Assembly: GCF_003589595.1 (NCBI RefSeq)
Contig: NW_020653945.1
Span: 4,054,371 to 4,118,370, forward strand
DNA length: 64,000 nucleotides
Reading direction: 5' to 3'
Origin: Hyposmocoma kahamanoa
Lineage: Eukaryota > Arthropoda > Insecta > Lepidoptera > Cosmopterigidae
A model generated the notes under the pieces. That model saw only the letters and a program-made list of their open reading frames with translations. It was not told the origin of the DNA and did not search any database. A program made the position numbers and the translations under genes. Positions 1-11,397 of the stretch are shown in pieces; the first letter of the stretch is position 1; every line of letters begins with the position of its first letter.

Positions 1-941
1 GGCTTGAAATAGGTCTTGATAGATGCACGCCTGAGGACTCTTCCGATTTAGTGAAAGCTACTAATAAAAAATACGACTACATAAAGTTAGTAAATATGAT
101 TGAGTATTTTGTTTTACGGTTATTATTAAATTGCTTTGCTTGCAAAATGACTGAATGTAATAGCGCTTGATAAAAGACCCAAAAGTTCCTAATAATCAAT
201 GCTTAAAAAAACGAAGTACAAGTGCAGCCATCTTTGTTATTTTTCTTTTTTCACAGTTTACGCGCATCGAATCTTTAACCTTAATTATTTGAAACCGAAA
301 TTCAAAATTAAGGTTTCGAATTGTATTCCTTATGCTAGTTCCAAATTTCTTTCAAGTACTTCCGTCCGTAGATGGGGCAATGTGACTGGACGCCAAGAGC
401 ATATTTGAAATAAAGGTATATTTTTCCAAACATTTTCTCCCTTACAACATTGTTAATTAATAGATTATTTAACTGTATAAAAGGACCTCGCTACAAAATA
501 TGACTGTCATTAATATTCCTAGTACAATATACTCTTCATTAACCCCTGACCAGCATTGCGTGAAGTAAATGATGATAACAATTTTGTTTGGTGCCCGTTT
601 CGACCATAATTAGCTAGCTGTTGAGGAATAGCCCCCGTTTTCATTTATCCCTTAGGAAAATGATAGACATTAGTTGCTTTTGTGGGAATACACGTGTGGA
701 TTTTTTGTCATTTGTGTTAATATTAAGCCATGTTTTATTTAAGATGGCTATTATTGTTAAGGTTGGTCTGGTTATAATGAATTAATGATTTTTCGCTTCC
801 ATCGTCGCCTTAAAATGAAAACCACAGTTACGCATTATAACATAGTTCGTTTTTAGCATCGAGTTTTTAGGTTTTTGCGATACAAGGAGTAAATGTACAT
901 AGGGGAAAAGATGTTTGTTTTTTAAAAAGTTTTTCGAAAAG
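1..941. other. Unassigned AT-rich non-coding DNA
   Basis: No recognisable gene, repeat or RNA. The reading frames here are under 110 codons, with composition typical of chance frames in AT-rich DNA. Confidence 0.5.
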
Positions 942-1005
942 GACATTCTGCGAAAGAGACATTCTGCGAAACAGGCATTCTGCGAAAGTGACATTCTGCG
1001 AATGA
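942..1005. repeat. 16-bp minisatellite, four units
   Basis: Four head-to-tail units of GACATTCTGCGAAAGA, starting at 942, 958, 974 and 990, each with zero to three changes. A weaker fifth unit (GACTTAGGTATGCGAAAG) and further GAAAATGACAT-like echoes follow to about 1060. A period of 16 is not a multiple of three, so the short ORFs crossing it on both strands are not supported as coding. Confidence 0.9.
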
Positions 1006-1561
1006 GACTTAGGTATGCGAAAGGGGTGTATTGTGAAAATGACATGGTGAGAAATGGATGTATTGCGTCTGGGACAAATTTGCTTCTAAACCATATCGAA
1101 ACAAGCAAGAATAAATGTACCTGATTTCAAGGATGTAACACATAAATAAATAAACATGAATATTGGACAACGTCACAGACGTTGCTCTGATCCTGAAGGA
1201 AGTTACTAAAGCATTCGTGTTACGGAAACCGGAAACAACAACGGTACCACAAACACCCAGACACCTGAGGCAACACAGAAAAGTTAGTGTTTCTGACATT
1301 GGCCGGATGGTCGGTGGTAGAACTCGGGACATCAAAGGCAAATATTAGCCAATACCTTCCTCCATCTTTATTATTACCTTCAAGGTTAGGTAATTTTATT
1401 CTGCCTATGCCAATCCCTGTTAATTATTCATGAAAGCATACTTATCTACTTTACAAGATCAGAATCACAGACAAGACTAAAAAAGTCGTCTTCCAAACAC
1501 GAGTTGAGTATTTGGATTGAAGAATATTGAGTTTAAGCATCGCTACACTTGGGATTTAGAG
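1006..1561. other. Unassigned, one slightly GC-richer patch
   Basis: Overlapping open frames on both strands (1163-1348 plus, 1009-1341 minus) cover a patch richer in GC than its surroundings. Neither translation matches a family I recognise. It may be a decayed repeat; nothing supports a gene. Confidence 0.4.
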
Positions 1562-1685
1562 GCGATTGCATCGATGCAATCGCGCGTTTGTATGGCTGCT
1601 TAAAAGCGTGCGTATGTGTAAATGTGACGATTAGTGAGTGTATAGCGTTTGCATCGCTGCTAAAAGTCATCGTGTGTAATCGCTC
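1562..1685. repeat. Perfect 22-bp palindrome plus MITE-like end
   Basis: Positions 1562-1583 form a perfect palindrome with 11-bp arms and no spacer (GCGATTGCATC and its complement). About 65 bp downstream, 1648-1685 carries GTTTGCATCGCTGCTAAAAG. The same stretch forms both inverted ends of the element at 44766-44976, so this is probably a rearranged relative of that element. Confidence 0.75.
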
Positions 1686-2510
1686 CAACATCACTTGGAT
1701 ACCCTACCTTAGAATAATAACGCATAGAAACCTAGCCCGCACACGCTAAGTGAGGCAAATTGAAGCGCTCCCAAAGGGCCTACACGAGCGGGCGGGCCTT
1801 CAGTGCTCAAGGTCAACTTGCACCGCGAACAGCTCCACAATTTTAGCTAAAAATGACGAAATGTGCGGTAAATGAGTGTAAAAATACGTCAGATAAACTT
1901 AAAATAGATTCTAACATCACATTCCACAAGGAAGTAACGCGTTTCAACTTGTATTTTTATATAAATATTCACTAAAACCGAAAATTAACCTACTATTAAA
2001 CTAGCCTACATGAATTTGATTTTTGCCTCACTTGTGACAGTTCGTTTGATATGAAACTATCATTCTATGCGTTATTATTCTAAGTACCCTACGTGCTCAA
2101 CAATCTTATTTCTACGTAATCTTCACGTTCGCAAATTAAGTCGACGAAAGTCATCAAAGTTACGACGTGATTTCACCGCCTCGCGCAGGGTCAAGAGCAC
2201 GTCAATGTTGACCCTATACATTTAAATACATTTTTATTTCGTGACTATTTCAAAAGTAAGGTTCCATATTTACAGCCTTGGCGTTAAGGCAGTCACTATT
2301 TAAGATTTTAATCACGTTTAATGTAATTTCAGACAGAGAGGACCTGACTTTATTACAGTCGTTCTTTCACAGATTTTACTAAACTCCACTCTCAGTGCTG
2401 TCATGTCCTCGTAACCAGAATAAAAAAGTAACTGTTGGTTTAGTAGAATTTTTAATACTGTTTCATTAAATGACTTAAGTCTCAAAAGTGTCGATATAAC
2501 AGTGACTAAA
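1686..2510. other. Unassigned
   Basis: No coding or repeat signature recognised beyond AT-rich sequence. Confidence 0.4.
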
Positions 2511-2514
2511 AACA

Positions 2515-3145
2515 CCAGTCTCGAATCTCAACACGAAGTCTCGTTGAGGATCTCGAAATTTACGAGACCGAGATTCCGGGATAAAAGCCCTAACATACCT
2601 AGGTCTTCTAGCCTATGAGTTTGAGTATTCTTTTAATCCTCACCAAATTGGCGGAAACTCCGTAATCAATCCGAAAACGATAAATTTCGCATGAACAAGG
2701 TAACTCGATAAGCCTCTCTGACTTACTAATTACTAATTGTGCGGTTCTCGTCAGCTCACATCTTATAAACTTAGATCTAGATTACCAAAGGCTTAAAGCT
2801 GATAAATCTATAATCCGATTATATGTCATGTTTCCTTAGACACTCCTTATTAAACTGTCCGGCACGAAGGACCATCGACCATCTGTTCACGTTATTTGCG
2901 GTCCGTCCCTTAATATTGTTAATATATAATAAGATTTAACTATATACAAAAATATATATAAATAAGGAACTGTGATTTATAGTAAGCACGTACTTAATAT
3001 CTGTATGGTTGGATTAATGAAAGCAGAGTAGTGAAAGACATTAGTGTTGCCCAATGCAAGTCAAAGTCGAGACTAACCCAGACTGGGTATTGCACACTCA
3101 GACTTAGTCTCGGTCTTGCTGCAAGAGTCTCGCAAGTTCTGCAAT
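2515..3145. repeat. Possible decayed DNA element with TCTCG-rich ends
   Basis: Both ends are rich in TCTCG/CGAGA words: 2518-2575 (ACGAAGTCTCGTTGAGG and similar) and 3068-3140 (TTAGTCTCGGTCTTGC). The right side also carries AGTGTTGCCCAA, which resembles hAT terminal repeats. No clean terminal inverted repeat or target duplication could be paired, so the assignment is tentative. Confidence 0.25.
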
Positions 3146-3339
3146 TACCTTTTGTTACATATCAGTCTACCATATTCTATTATTATTACAAAAGTAACAA
3201 TGAGGGTTGGTTCACATGTAGTACAACTCCACAGAGTAATACATTTTGAATACTTGTTATCTTAGGTATAGTGTAGGCCAACCAGGTGTTGAAAAATATA
3301 CTTTACTATTCTTTACAATATCTTTTACGATCACATTCG

Positions 3340-3545
3340 TCATTATCATCATCATATCAGCCGGAAGACATCCACAGCTGAACATAGGGCCTCCCCCAAA
3401 GATTTCCAGACCAGCTGACCGGACGCGACGTGCATCCATCGGTTACCCGCCACCCTTACCAGGTCATCCGTCCATCTAGTAAGGGGCCGTCCTACTGAAC
3501 GCCTTCCGGCTCGTGGTCTTCATTCAAGAACATTTCTGCCCCAAC
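3340..3545 (-). mobile_element. LINE ORF C-terminal fragment with ATG-rich 3' tail (RTE-like)
   Basis: The minus strand reads as the extreme C-terminus of an RTE-like non-LTR polyprotein, with recognisable pieces such as SVGRPLTRWTDDLVRVAG, then a tryptophan and a GEA-like ending. It runs straight into a TGATGATGAT-type tail (3340-3358), the microsatellite-like 3' end usual for this group. Only about 65 codons survive, so this is a 5'-truncated insertion. Family from remembered motifs; clade uncertain. Confidence 0.65.
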
Positions 3546-3616
3546 AATCACATTGCTTGGTTATAATTTTAGGCATATTCATACGGTATCGCAGGTCCTG
3601 TTGGTGCCACCAGTTG

Positions 3617-4067
3617 GTGCCAGTCATACTTAAGTGATCGATCTTTTTATGTTGTGATAAATGGTTACAAATCGAGCTCTTTAAAAGTAACGTCTGGAGT
3701 CCCTCAAGGATCCCATTTAGGCCCGATATTTTTTAATATATTTATAAACTATATACCGATGATACTAAGTAACTCAACCCCTTTTCTCTACGCCGACGAT
3801 CTAAAGATTCTCAGAGAAATAAAATGTGTTGCTGACTCAGATGCCCTTCAAATGGACATAGATAAAATATATTGCTGGTGTAAAGAGAATGGTATGGAGT
3901 TGAATACGGGTAAGTGCTATCAGATGTCTTTCACTCATAACATAAAACAATTTGTTTACCATTACGTTGTGAATGGTACTTGCCTGCACTCAGTACAATC
4001 AATCAAAGACTTAGGTATTTATTATCTTATATTTCGAGCACACGGAAAAATCGGTTTTTCGACGTAA
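3617..4067 (+). pseudogene. Reverse transcriptase fragment of a non-LTR retrotransposon
   Basis: The frame covers the RT palm. It reads SYLSDRSF before the usual start, then SGVPQGSHLGP (the V-P-Q-G motif), LYADDLKI (catalytic Y-A-D-D), a helical segment ending in ELNTGKC, and SIKDLGI. After that, similarity fades into AT-rich codons and a stop at 4065-4067. There is no endonuclease or N-terminal RT upstream, so this is a truncated, inactive piece about 450 bp long. It lies just downstream of the antisense LINE fragment at 3340-3545 but in the opposite orientation, so the two are separate insertions. Confidence 0.85.
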
Positions 4068-5160
4068 AAAATACGAATTGCACTTGTTTTTTTAATTCAT
4101 TATAAAAACAAAAGTTAATGGTAGTGATTTATGGCGCTCGAAACAAAAAAAAAACAAAATTTTAATTTTTTGCACGTTCATCTAGGGAAAAACAATTTAA
4201 TTTCAAATGTTTATCAAAGATTTTTCAAGAAAATGTTCTTTCATGTGTTCCGTAATGAAATTATGTCTATGGGCTTATGAGCTTACTAGTAGTAAGAGAG
4301 TATATTTTATTTCTAAAAGTCAAATGTATAAATATCGTGCAATGATTTTCTCCGCATCTACGTCTCACGCTTCAACGCCTACATAACATAACCACGATAC
4401 CATTTCGCCTGAAGATCAAAGATTGTATAAATCTTTTTTGTTAATTCTCCATCTTTGGAATTCAGTAAATGTAATAGTTTTATTGACATTCCATTACAAT
4501 ATAGAGCGCAAACTGAAATTGAACATTCCGCTGCGGTCACAGTTATGTCCTCTGCATCGATCCTCTTCCAATTTTGACAAGTTTTAGTAAACGAGATTAG
4601 AGAAGTTATGTTGCATAATTATCGTCAAGGTTTGTATTTAGGTTTGGGGTAAATAATTCGATATTCCATCAAAGTTTTAAACGTTTTTTCTATCTATGAA
4701 TACAAATTACTCTTTAAGCATTTTGAAAATGTACACAGTTTGTTTGCGAGTTTGCTTTCATGTTGGATGAGCTGTTAAAACTGTTGAACCAGCTTTGTAT
4801 ACATCAGTGGCAAAGAGTGAACATTGTCGTTAGTAAAGCTGGAGCAAAAACAAAAAAACCTACTACAAAAACTATTTTTCCCATTAAAAAGGCGAATTGG
4901 CGACACTTAAGGCCGGCTTGATTCTCGCTGTGATTGGCAGATATCCATCGGGAAGCTACAGTACCCCGTATTATCAAGGACAAGTTACTACTAGTTTATC
5001 ATTGAATATGTTTTTTAAGTGGTGGGTTATGCGTGTTGTTTAGTACAGTTTTTTTTGTAATAAGTGAAAAACTTTGAGGCGAGCCGGTGCGAGTCGAGTT
5101 ATATGGACGCCCCACCACTGGTATTATTATATTAGCAGGCTTTACATAGCGCGTGATACA
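4068..5160. other. Unassigned AT-rich DNA
   Basis: No coding family, tRNA or dispersed repeat seen. A GC-richer stretch begins near 5080 and leads into the foldback-like element. Confidence 0.4.
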
Positions 5161-6154
5161 GCGCGCGTGTAAAGACGTTACGTAAGTACGAAAAGGGAAA
5201 GACCGCGCGATCGCGGATTCCACGCGTCAGTTTCTCGCGGTCTATCCTGGGGGCCTACCATAACCTTTCCAAAAACAATCTTATTCAAAGTAAGCTTAAA
5301 GTAAGCTTATTATAATATTACTCATATTCGTACCATGACAAACTAGTCTACCAAGGAATGTAAATATTATTGCTAAAATGACTGAAAGAACGAATGATTT
5401 CCCAATATTGTCCATACTAAAAATAGGAAAGAAATAACGCTATATGAACTGTATAATGCCATCTCTTTCTTTTTTGATGTTCCGAATCGTGTTATCGTAG
5501 TATAATGTTAAAGTACTTAATGTTATTTACATTCAGAGAATTTTAACTGCCAAAAAAAAAAGTATGTGGTAATGAAATCTATTAAAATTACGTTGTTTTC
5601 AATTATTATTCCGCATTTTCATGAAGAAAAATAAATAAAAGAAGCCGAGTCTTGATAGTCACGTTGTGAATTCGGAACTATAGTCTAGTGTCAATTGTTA
5701 GTTTCTCCGAGGAGCATATAGATGGCGCTGTCATAATTTTACGTAATATAAACATCGCGTATTTTTATTTTACTAGAAATTATTTCCTATGTGCTATTAA
5801 ATAAAAAATGAACAAAACATTGAAAAGATATGTGTAAATAAATAAATTCAACTTAACTTTTAATCATTACAAATTAAAATTAAGACAAAAAAAACTGAAT
5901 ATAATATTGTTTCCCTTGCATCCGTGTAACTATTTTAAGATTGCTAAATTTGACATAAGAGCAATATTACTTTAATGTCAAAGTCGCGTCATGGTACGAA
6001 CTGAATGAATGAATAGTCACAAAGCTGCCAATAAAACATCATAGTTTTAACATTATAAATACTTTAAGCGCGTTATGGTACGAAAAGTCAAATTGTTTTT
6101 AGAGTTTGTGGTGTTGTGGTAGGCCCCCTGCGCTATTAGACTTTACACGAACGC
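5161..6154. repeat. Foldback-like element with nested inverted arms
   Basis: Three short blocks on the left recur in reverse complement and reverse order on the right. GCGTGTAAAGAC (5165-5176) pairs with 6139-6154. GGGGGCCTACCA (5249-5260) pairs exactly with 6117-6128. TTCGTACCATGAC (5327-5339) pairs exactly with 5988-6000, with a second partial partner at 6072-6084. The arms are GC-rich and the roughly 650-bp core is AT-rich. Spacing between blocks differs on the two sides, so the arms have diverged by indels. No ORF lies inside. It could be a non-autonomous foldback DNA element or two related insertions in opposite orientation. Confidence 0.55.
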
Positions 6155-6749
6155 TATTTTCGGTGTAACAAAAACAAACACGAGCAATCGCGCGCGAAAC
6201 AATTTAAGCTTAAAAAATCCAAATAGGTAATTGCGCGTGCAGGCTTTCCCGCGCGCTACGCGCTTTCCTGTAAGCTCCTGGTCACGTGACTGTGTAAAGA
6301 GGAGATAGAAGGTAACAAACTATGTACAAATCATTCACTTTTTATTTTATCTAAGAATGTAATAAAACTTTTTATTGATAATTTTCGAACTGTCTAGACT
6401 ATTAATTGAAATAATTATGAATATTAGGGGTAAAAGTACTCAATTGCCGATCTAAAGTTGTAATAAATTTGGAATGAAATGGAATTTTCGATTATAAACT
6501 CTTCTCTAACAAAATCTTTAGGCGTCTAATCTTAAGATTTTCGGCATTATTAATTTGCTTCGGTTAATATTTCGTGTAATAAAAAAATTGTTGTTTTGGA
6601 TGAAACGGGTTCTGACGTTAGAGCTACACGCATCACACACGATTCGAAACATTAACGACTTCTATGAAGTGAGTAAAATGAACGCGGCGTGTTCTTGGTT
6701 TGTCCATTTCGACGCTATTGTGCATAATTATAATTTTTTTATAAAAAGA
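6155..6749. other. Unassigned
   Basis: No gene or repeat recognised. A GC-richer patch at 6180-6290 may still belong to the flank of the foldback-like element. Confidence 0.35.
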
Positions 6750-6893
6750 AAACCTTAAAAATTCGTGGCATTACATCTATTTGCCAAGTTTTATTGAAAT
6801 CGGTTACCAGAAAGTGCGCGAAACCGGATTCCACCCCTAGTTTGCCACCCTAAGAGGTGGAATATTTTCTTCAAATTTAAATGGGACCAACCT
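6750..6893 (+). repeat. MITE of the AACCGACTTC family, partial
   Basis: Shares the internal blocks ATTACATCTATTTGCC, AAATCGGTTACC and CACCCTAAGAGGTGG with the copies at 42596-42817 and 43591-43859. Only the left and middle parts are present; the right terminal repeat is missing. Confidence 0.8.
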
Positions 6894-7022
6894 ATGGTTC
6901 GAAGTGATAATTATACCTTTATAAAATTTATTTGAACAACAAAATGTTACCGCTAGAAATGCTGTATGTTAGTATCTGATATGCAAACGTATCAAATGTC
7001 GATCTCAAAAAAAATCACAAGC

Positions 7023-7118
7023 CAAATCGTTTTCCCAAAGATTTTTCTTAAACCCTAATACACTCATACACAAATCGTTTTCCCAAAGATTTTTCTAAAA
7101 CCCTAATACACAACATGC
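7023..7118. repeat. 48-bp tandem duplication
   Basis: Two adjacent units start at 7023 and 7071, each beginning CAAATCGTTTTCCCAAAG and running through ACCCTAATACAC, with only a few changes. A simple recent local duplication. Confidence 0.9.
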
Positions 7119-7715
7119 AACAAATTATGTGTATGTGAAATTTCATAACTCTCCTATTTTAAATATAGAAAACTTATTGACTAATTTAGTAAACGTAGTG
7201 TCTTTAAACCTCTCCTGAAAAGTAGTTATTTTGCCGTTGTGGCCTTTTTGCCAAGGGTGCGTGTTATCGACAAGGAAAAAAAATCCCGATGAAAATGAGT
7301 GCCAAGACTTCTTGGTTTCCTTTTCCCCACAATTGTGCGTTAGAGTACCTACCGCAAAAGAAAAAAATATTTTTAGCAAGGTAGCAGGTGTTCCGATATG
7401 GTTCCGATAGTATGAATGCATAATTTGATTAATTATTCACACATTTTTGGTTTATGAACCCTAGTTTAAATTCAGTATAAAAAGGCAATTTCTTACTCTA
7501 GGCCCTATTATGTAGTGTGTGTCGAATTTCTTGTAGTAATTTCAAGGCTATGGTTTCCAACCCTGATGCGAAAAGGACGTCAAGTGTTCGTAAAATTATT
7601 TTTATTTCCTAAAAAGATTATTAAACTATCACCATATTTTTCATAAATTCCGACACATAGAGCATAGGGTTGTCACATTATTGTTTTAGTCGCACCTAGG
7701 TTGTTAACATAATTT
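7119..7715. other. Unassigned
   Basis: A minus-strand frame at 7143-7421 (92 codons) shows no family signature. Nothing else recognised. Confidence 0.35.
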
Positions 7716-8235
7716 GCAAAAAAAAAGGTGTTAATTGCAGTATTCTCGTGCTGTATTGAAACAACATTTGTTAAATGAAACAGGTATTCACGTACGTAGG
7801 TATTGATACTATTATACCCGTATCGCGGATTGGTATCTTGATTATGGAGTATGATTATGAAACAGAAATGAATAAATCAACAACTAACATTCAAATTCAG
7901 GTCTGCCACGCAGAGACATTTATTTCTCTCGTGAGTTTAGGTGTAATTTGTGGGTGTCGATATGTGTGTCCATGGCACTCGCGATACAGGATTTCCCTAG
8001 TGCGGGCCATGAGTGTGCGTTTAAAAAAAAATCTGAATTAGAGGCACTCTTGTTGAAATTACCACAAACACTACACTAAATACGTCTACTATTTGATGGC
8101 GTTTTTTAAACATCGTATGACGGCGCGTGTTGTGCGAATGCGTGCGTACACGGCGCGCGGCGAGCATGCACACACAAACCACGCTGCTACGTTTGTATGG
8201 AGTTACCATTTTTCTCTTATTATACTTACTATGCT
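7716..8235 (+). repeat. Dispersed repeat B, copy 1 (interrupted by a SINE)
   Basis: Shares ordered blocks with 20165-21003 and, inverted, with 40418-40640. These include GTATTCTCGTGCT, TCGCGGATTGGTAT, TACTATTTGATGGCG, the TTGTGCGAATGCGTGCGT block and GCTGCTACGTTTGTA. A damaged SINE (7901-8030) splits it. No coding capacity. The CG-dinucleotide-rich end (8115-8190) stands out from the AT-rich surroundings. Confidence 0.7.
7901..8030 (+). mobile_element. SINE family 1, damaged copy
   Basis: Starts at GTCTGCCACGCAGAG, skips the whole B-box and T-arm segment that other copies carry, and resumes at ACATTTATTTCTCTCG. It runs to the family 3' end and a short A-run. The A box and B box are both missing, so it cannot be transcribed by Pol III from its own promoter. 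Confidence 0.85.
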
Positions 8236-8689
8236 ATGACGTAGTAAATATGGGCAACCGGATTTATACTACCGGTATTTAAAAAACATACTACATGTTA
8301 CCCACATAAGGACATAGTAAAAACAGAGTTCTAAAGTATCATAGTACAGAATATCTTTGCATTAGTTACTAGAAATACCTGAAGTTTTACGTTATTTATC
8401 AAAGACTGGTCCAATCCCACTTTCCCTAATGGCACACAAGTTGAACTGTAACCGAACTTTGTAATCTACGTAATTGATTCCGGCTAGAGGTTAATATTCT
8501 GACAGTTAGTTAAGTGTATTCAGTTTAACAAATTTATTGGGCACTTTATTAGGTTTATTAAAATTGGTTTAACAATATTAAACAAAGTTATTTCATTATA
8601 ACTTGGAAATGCCACTACCTAAGGCGACGATATTGGCACACGTCCATGAGGTATGGCGGAAGGCAATTCAGACACAAACAACCCAATAA
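8236..8689. other. Unassigned
   Basis: No coding or repeat signature recognised. Confidence 0.35.
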
Positions 8690-9790
8690 TGATTTGTACT
8701 CTGTAATTTGTTAATTGTAAATATAAATTAGTGCCACCGCTGCATGCTACGTATCAGCTGGACGCAGAAATTGGAAAATCCTTTTACCACGATGGCAAAT
8801 TTTAAAATATATGCCATCCACAGAACAATAATTACAGTAGAAGTGGTTAGTTCTCTAAAATCCCAGAATAATGCCTTATTGTGCTGTTATGGAAATGCAA
8901 AAATGATAGCCCCACCAAAAATAATACCCGTGGTCGTATTTGATATCATCGGAGGATTTTAATATTCAATTTTCTATTTATCGCAATATTTTTTTTTGTT
9001 TCAAAAAACGCTTTATAACTGCCTCCGTGGTCGAACGGTTACCATGCCGGACTGCCACGCAGAGCTCCCAGGTTCGATTCCCGGGCCGGGAGAAATGTTT
9101 GTATGGCTTACATTTATTTCTCTCGTGAGTTTGGGTGTAATTAGTGTTTGTCTATGTGTGTGTCCATGGCACCCGCGACACAGGGTTTGCCTAGTGCGGG
9201 GCTATATTGAGTGTGTTCGTTATTAAAAAAAAAAAAGTAAAAAAATATACCCCTGCGATATGGTCGCTTCTTTTTTGGAGAACTAAATCAATAACTCCAA
9301 ATCGTCGTCGTTCCGCAATGAACCGCTAGATGGCAGCACATTGATTGAAATTTCAATATAATGTCAAAACGTCGTAACTTGCAATAATAGGTATTGATGG
9401 TATTGAATTTTCAACGATATGCAAACGGTTTAAATTATATAACAGTCCAGAATTTGTTATTTCTTTTTAAATTTGAAACTACGACCAATCAATATCAAGA
9501 TTTTGTAGTGTTTTAAATTAAGAATGTGTGAGTTTTGGCGACATCGATTCTGATAGTAATCGAGGCTTTAACGCACTTCCATTGTTTGTTTTTCTTCCGT
9601 GATGCCATCGATACAAAGATATCTTCCGTTGAAGCATTTACTCACTATCTTCTACATCGGGTTATCTTCTTAAAACATTCAGTCTTTGTCATTGCTGCTT
9701 ACTCCACTGTCACGCGTGATGGTATTCCTAAAAACGCATTTCTTGAATATTGCCATAAATTGCTACATCCTTTTACTTAATAATGAAATA
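8690..9790 (-). repeat. Dispersed repeat A, copy 1 (carries a SINE insertion)
   Basis: Reverse complement of the repeat at 17231-18300. Matching blocks include ACAGCACAATAAG with a GCTATCATTTTTGCA neighbour, GTAGTTTCAAATTTA, ACCATCAATACCTATTATT, CGAAGAGGTTTTG-like spacing, and a CACGGAAGAA block near 9596. A SINE at 9020-9237 interrupts it in the opposite orientation. A short open frame at 9535-9780 lies on the wrong strand and is a shadow. The element has no intact coding region. The outer limits are uncertain because similarity thins out at both ends. Confidence 0.7.
9020..9237 (+). mobile_element. SINE family 1, full-length copy
   Basis: The tRNA-related head begins TGCCTCCGTGG. It has an A-box-like TGGTCGAACGGTTA and a B box GGTTCGATTCC about 50 bp further on. 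An unrelated body follows (GTGTGTCCATGGCACCC, TAGTGCGGGGCTA), ending in an A-run. This is the layout of a Pol III-driven SINE of about 215 bp. It needs a LINE reverse transcriptase in trans. Confidence 0.92.
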
Positions 9791-11088
9791 GTAAACACGA
9801 TTTATAACTGTAACTTATTACTCAATTTAATAATAAAATCGCAATACTAAAAGGAAACATATATAGTCAGAGATTACAACTCCGTTACAAAGCGAGGGTA
9901 TTTGTTATCTTCCTACACGACAACCTACGATGTGCTTTATCCGGACGAAGGACCATTAAGCATCATTCGAGGTTCTTCGAAAGGTTTACTAGCTAACTTT
10001 AAAACTGTGTTCTTGCTACATCGTTCATTCCACGTTAACTGAACACTTTTTAAACCGAAAATGCCGATTTTTTTTGTTGATTTATTTATTCTACACATAA
10101 AATGAGCCTTATTCGCGAAACAAAATTGGGTTTTAATTAAATGATTGTAAGATGTAAGAAATTCCAAAACAACGTCCCTGTATTTCAATTGATATGAAGA
10201 GACACAATCTCGTTACAGTTTTTACGCGAATAAATTTATGTTAAGTACATTACGTTTTTTAATTATTTGTTACCTTTTAACTGATGGTTCTATAGCCAAT
10301 GCTTAATAAATAAATAATCAAACATTAAAATTACTATATCGTTGCACCTGTTAGTATACAAAAAATGCAAAGGGTGGCTTTTCAAGATCTTGAGCTTTTC
10401 ATATTAATAATTTATTATTAACCTGTTTATGAATTCCACAACTCACCAACTTAAAATTTTGAAAAAAAAAAAATATCGTGTTCACGTTTCAATTGTGAAG
10501 CAAACGGTGGAAATTTTAAATATGGAACTCAAACTTCCGCTATTTTAGTGTAGAATGCATCTGAAAACTTAAAAAAAAAATCGCCAAAAATCGCCATCAT
10601 CGATATTAAAAAAAAGTGCCCGATATGGCATGGAATGAACGAGATGTGCAAAACCTACTTTTATTTTTTTTTTGTCAATGTAACATTTCAGTGTTTACGT
10701 TTTTCCTTATAAACAACTTAACCCGTTATGTACTAGCGTTGCCATATGGCAACACGGTATTCAAAAAATAAAAATTACGTAAAACAACAACTTTTATTAT
10801 TTATTTCGTTTTAATTTGTATCTAGCACGTTTAGGAATTGAAAGAAATATAATGTGACTTTAATTTTTTTATTATTTTGTCGGTATTTAAAACTTTGTTG
10901 GAAAAGTCGGAGAAGTGGCACACCGAAAAATGTAAATAAGATTTTCTTTTATTATTATTATTAATANNNNNNNNNNTTCGAAAACCTCAAACCATGAAGA
11001 TTCTATGAAAATTCAAAGAACCTCTTGCAATAAAACGGCAATTTCATACTTTAACCCCTAATAATTACCTTTTGAATTTGGAACACTG
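9791..11088. other. Unassigned, with assembly gap and a 16-bp palindrome
   Basis: AT-rich. A perfect palindrome with 8-bp arms (GTTGCCAT and complement) lies at 10738-10753. An ATT repeat (about 10950-10966) abuts ten N at 10967-10976, a join that probably failed on the microsatellite. A minus frame at 9937-10188 is unrecognised. Confidence 0.5.
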
Positions 11089-11397
11089 TAGGGACATCTC
11101 TTTAATATCGTTTAAACTAATTTTTTTGTCTGTTTTGTCGACTGAGAGACTATAGTGCTAAACCCTGTAGATTATGGGTTAAGACTTCAAGACATTCTTC
11201 CCGCGGTTAAGTTTCCAGTAGAAGCTGAATATGGTGTTTTTGGGCCTTAAATTGTTGCAAGCAAAATTGGGCAGCACTGCAATGACGTTACAATTTAAAT
11301 TAAATGTTTTAGTTTTTTATATTTCGTAACATGTCACTATGTTTGTATAGGTTAACTTCGGACTTTTTTTTCGTGGTTTCTGTATTAGACCAACGGT
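11089..11397 (+). repeat. Dispersed repeat C, longest copy
   Basis: Its left third (GACATCTCTTTAATATCG to the GACTGAGAGACTATAGTGCT block) recurs at 27433-27545. Its right third (TGACGTTACAATTTAAATT to TTCGTGGTTTCTGTATTAG) recurs at 50965-51092. So this copy contains both halves. No ORF. Confidence 0.7.

Noticed and set aside
942..1005. CRISPR-like array
   Set aside because: The 16-bp units are directly adjacent with no unique spacers, and the genome is eukaryotic.
3246..3479. 77-codon plus ORF as a gene
   Set aside because: It is antisense to the LINE C-terminal fragment and its ATG-rich 3' tail, which explain the sequence better.
9026..9096. tRNA gene in the TGCCTCCGTGG element
   Set aside because: The acceptor ends do not pair, and the sequence is one of several dispersed copies with a common body. 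It is SINE family 1.
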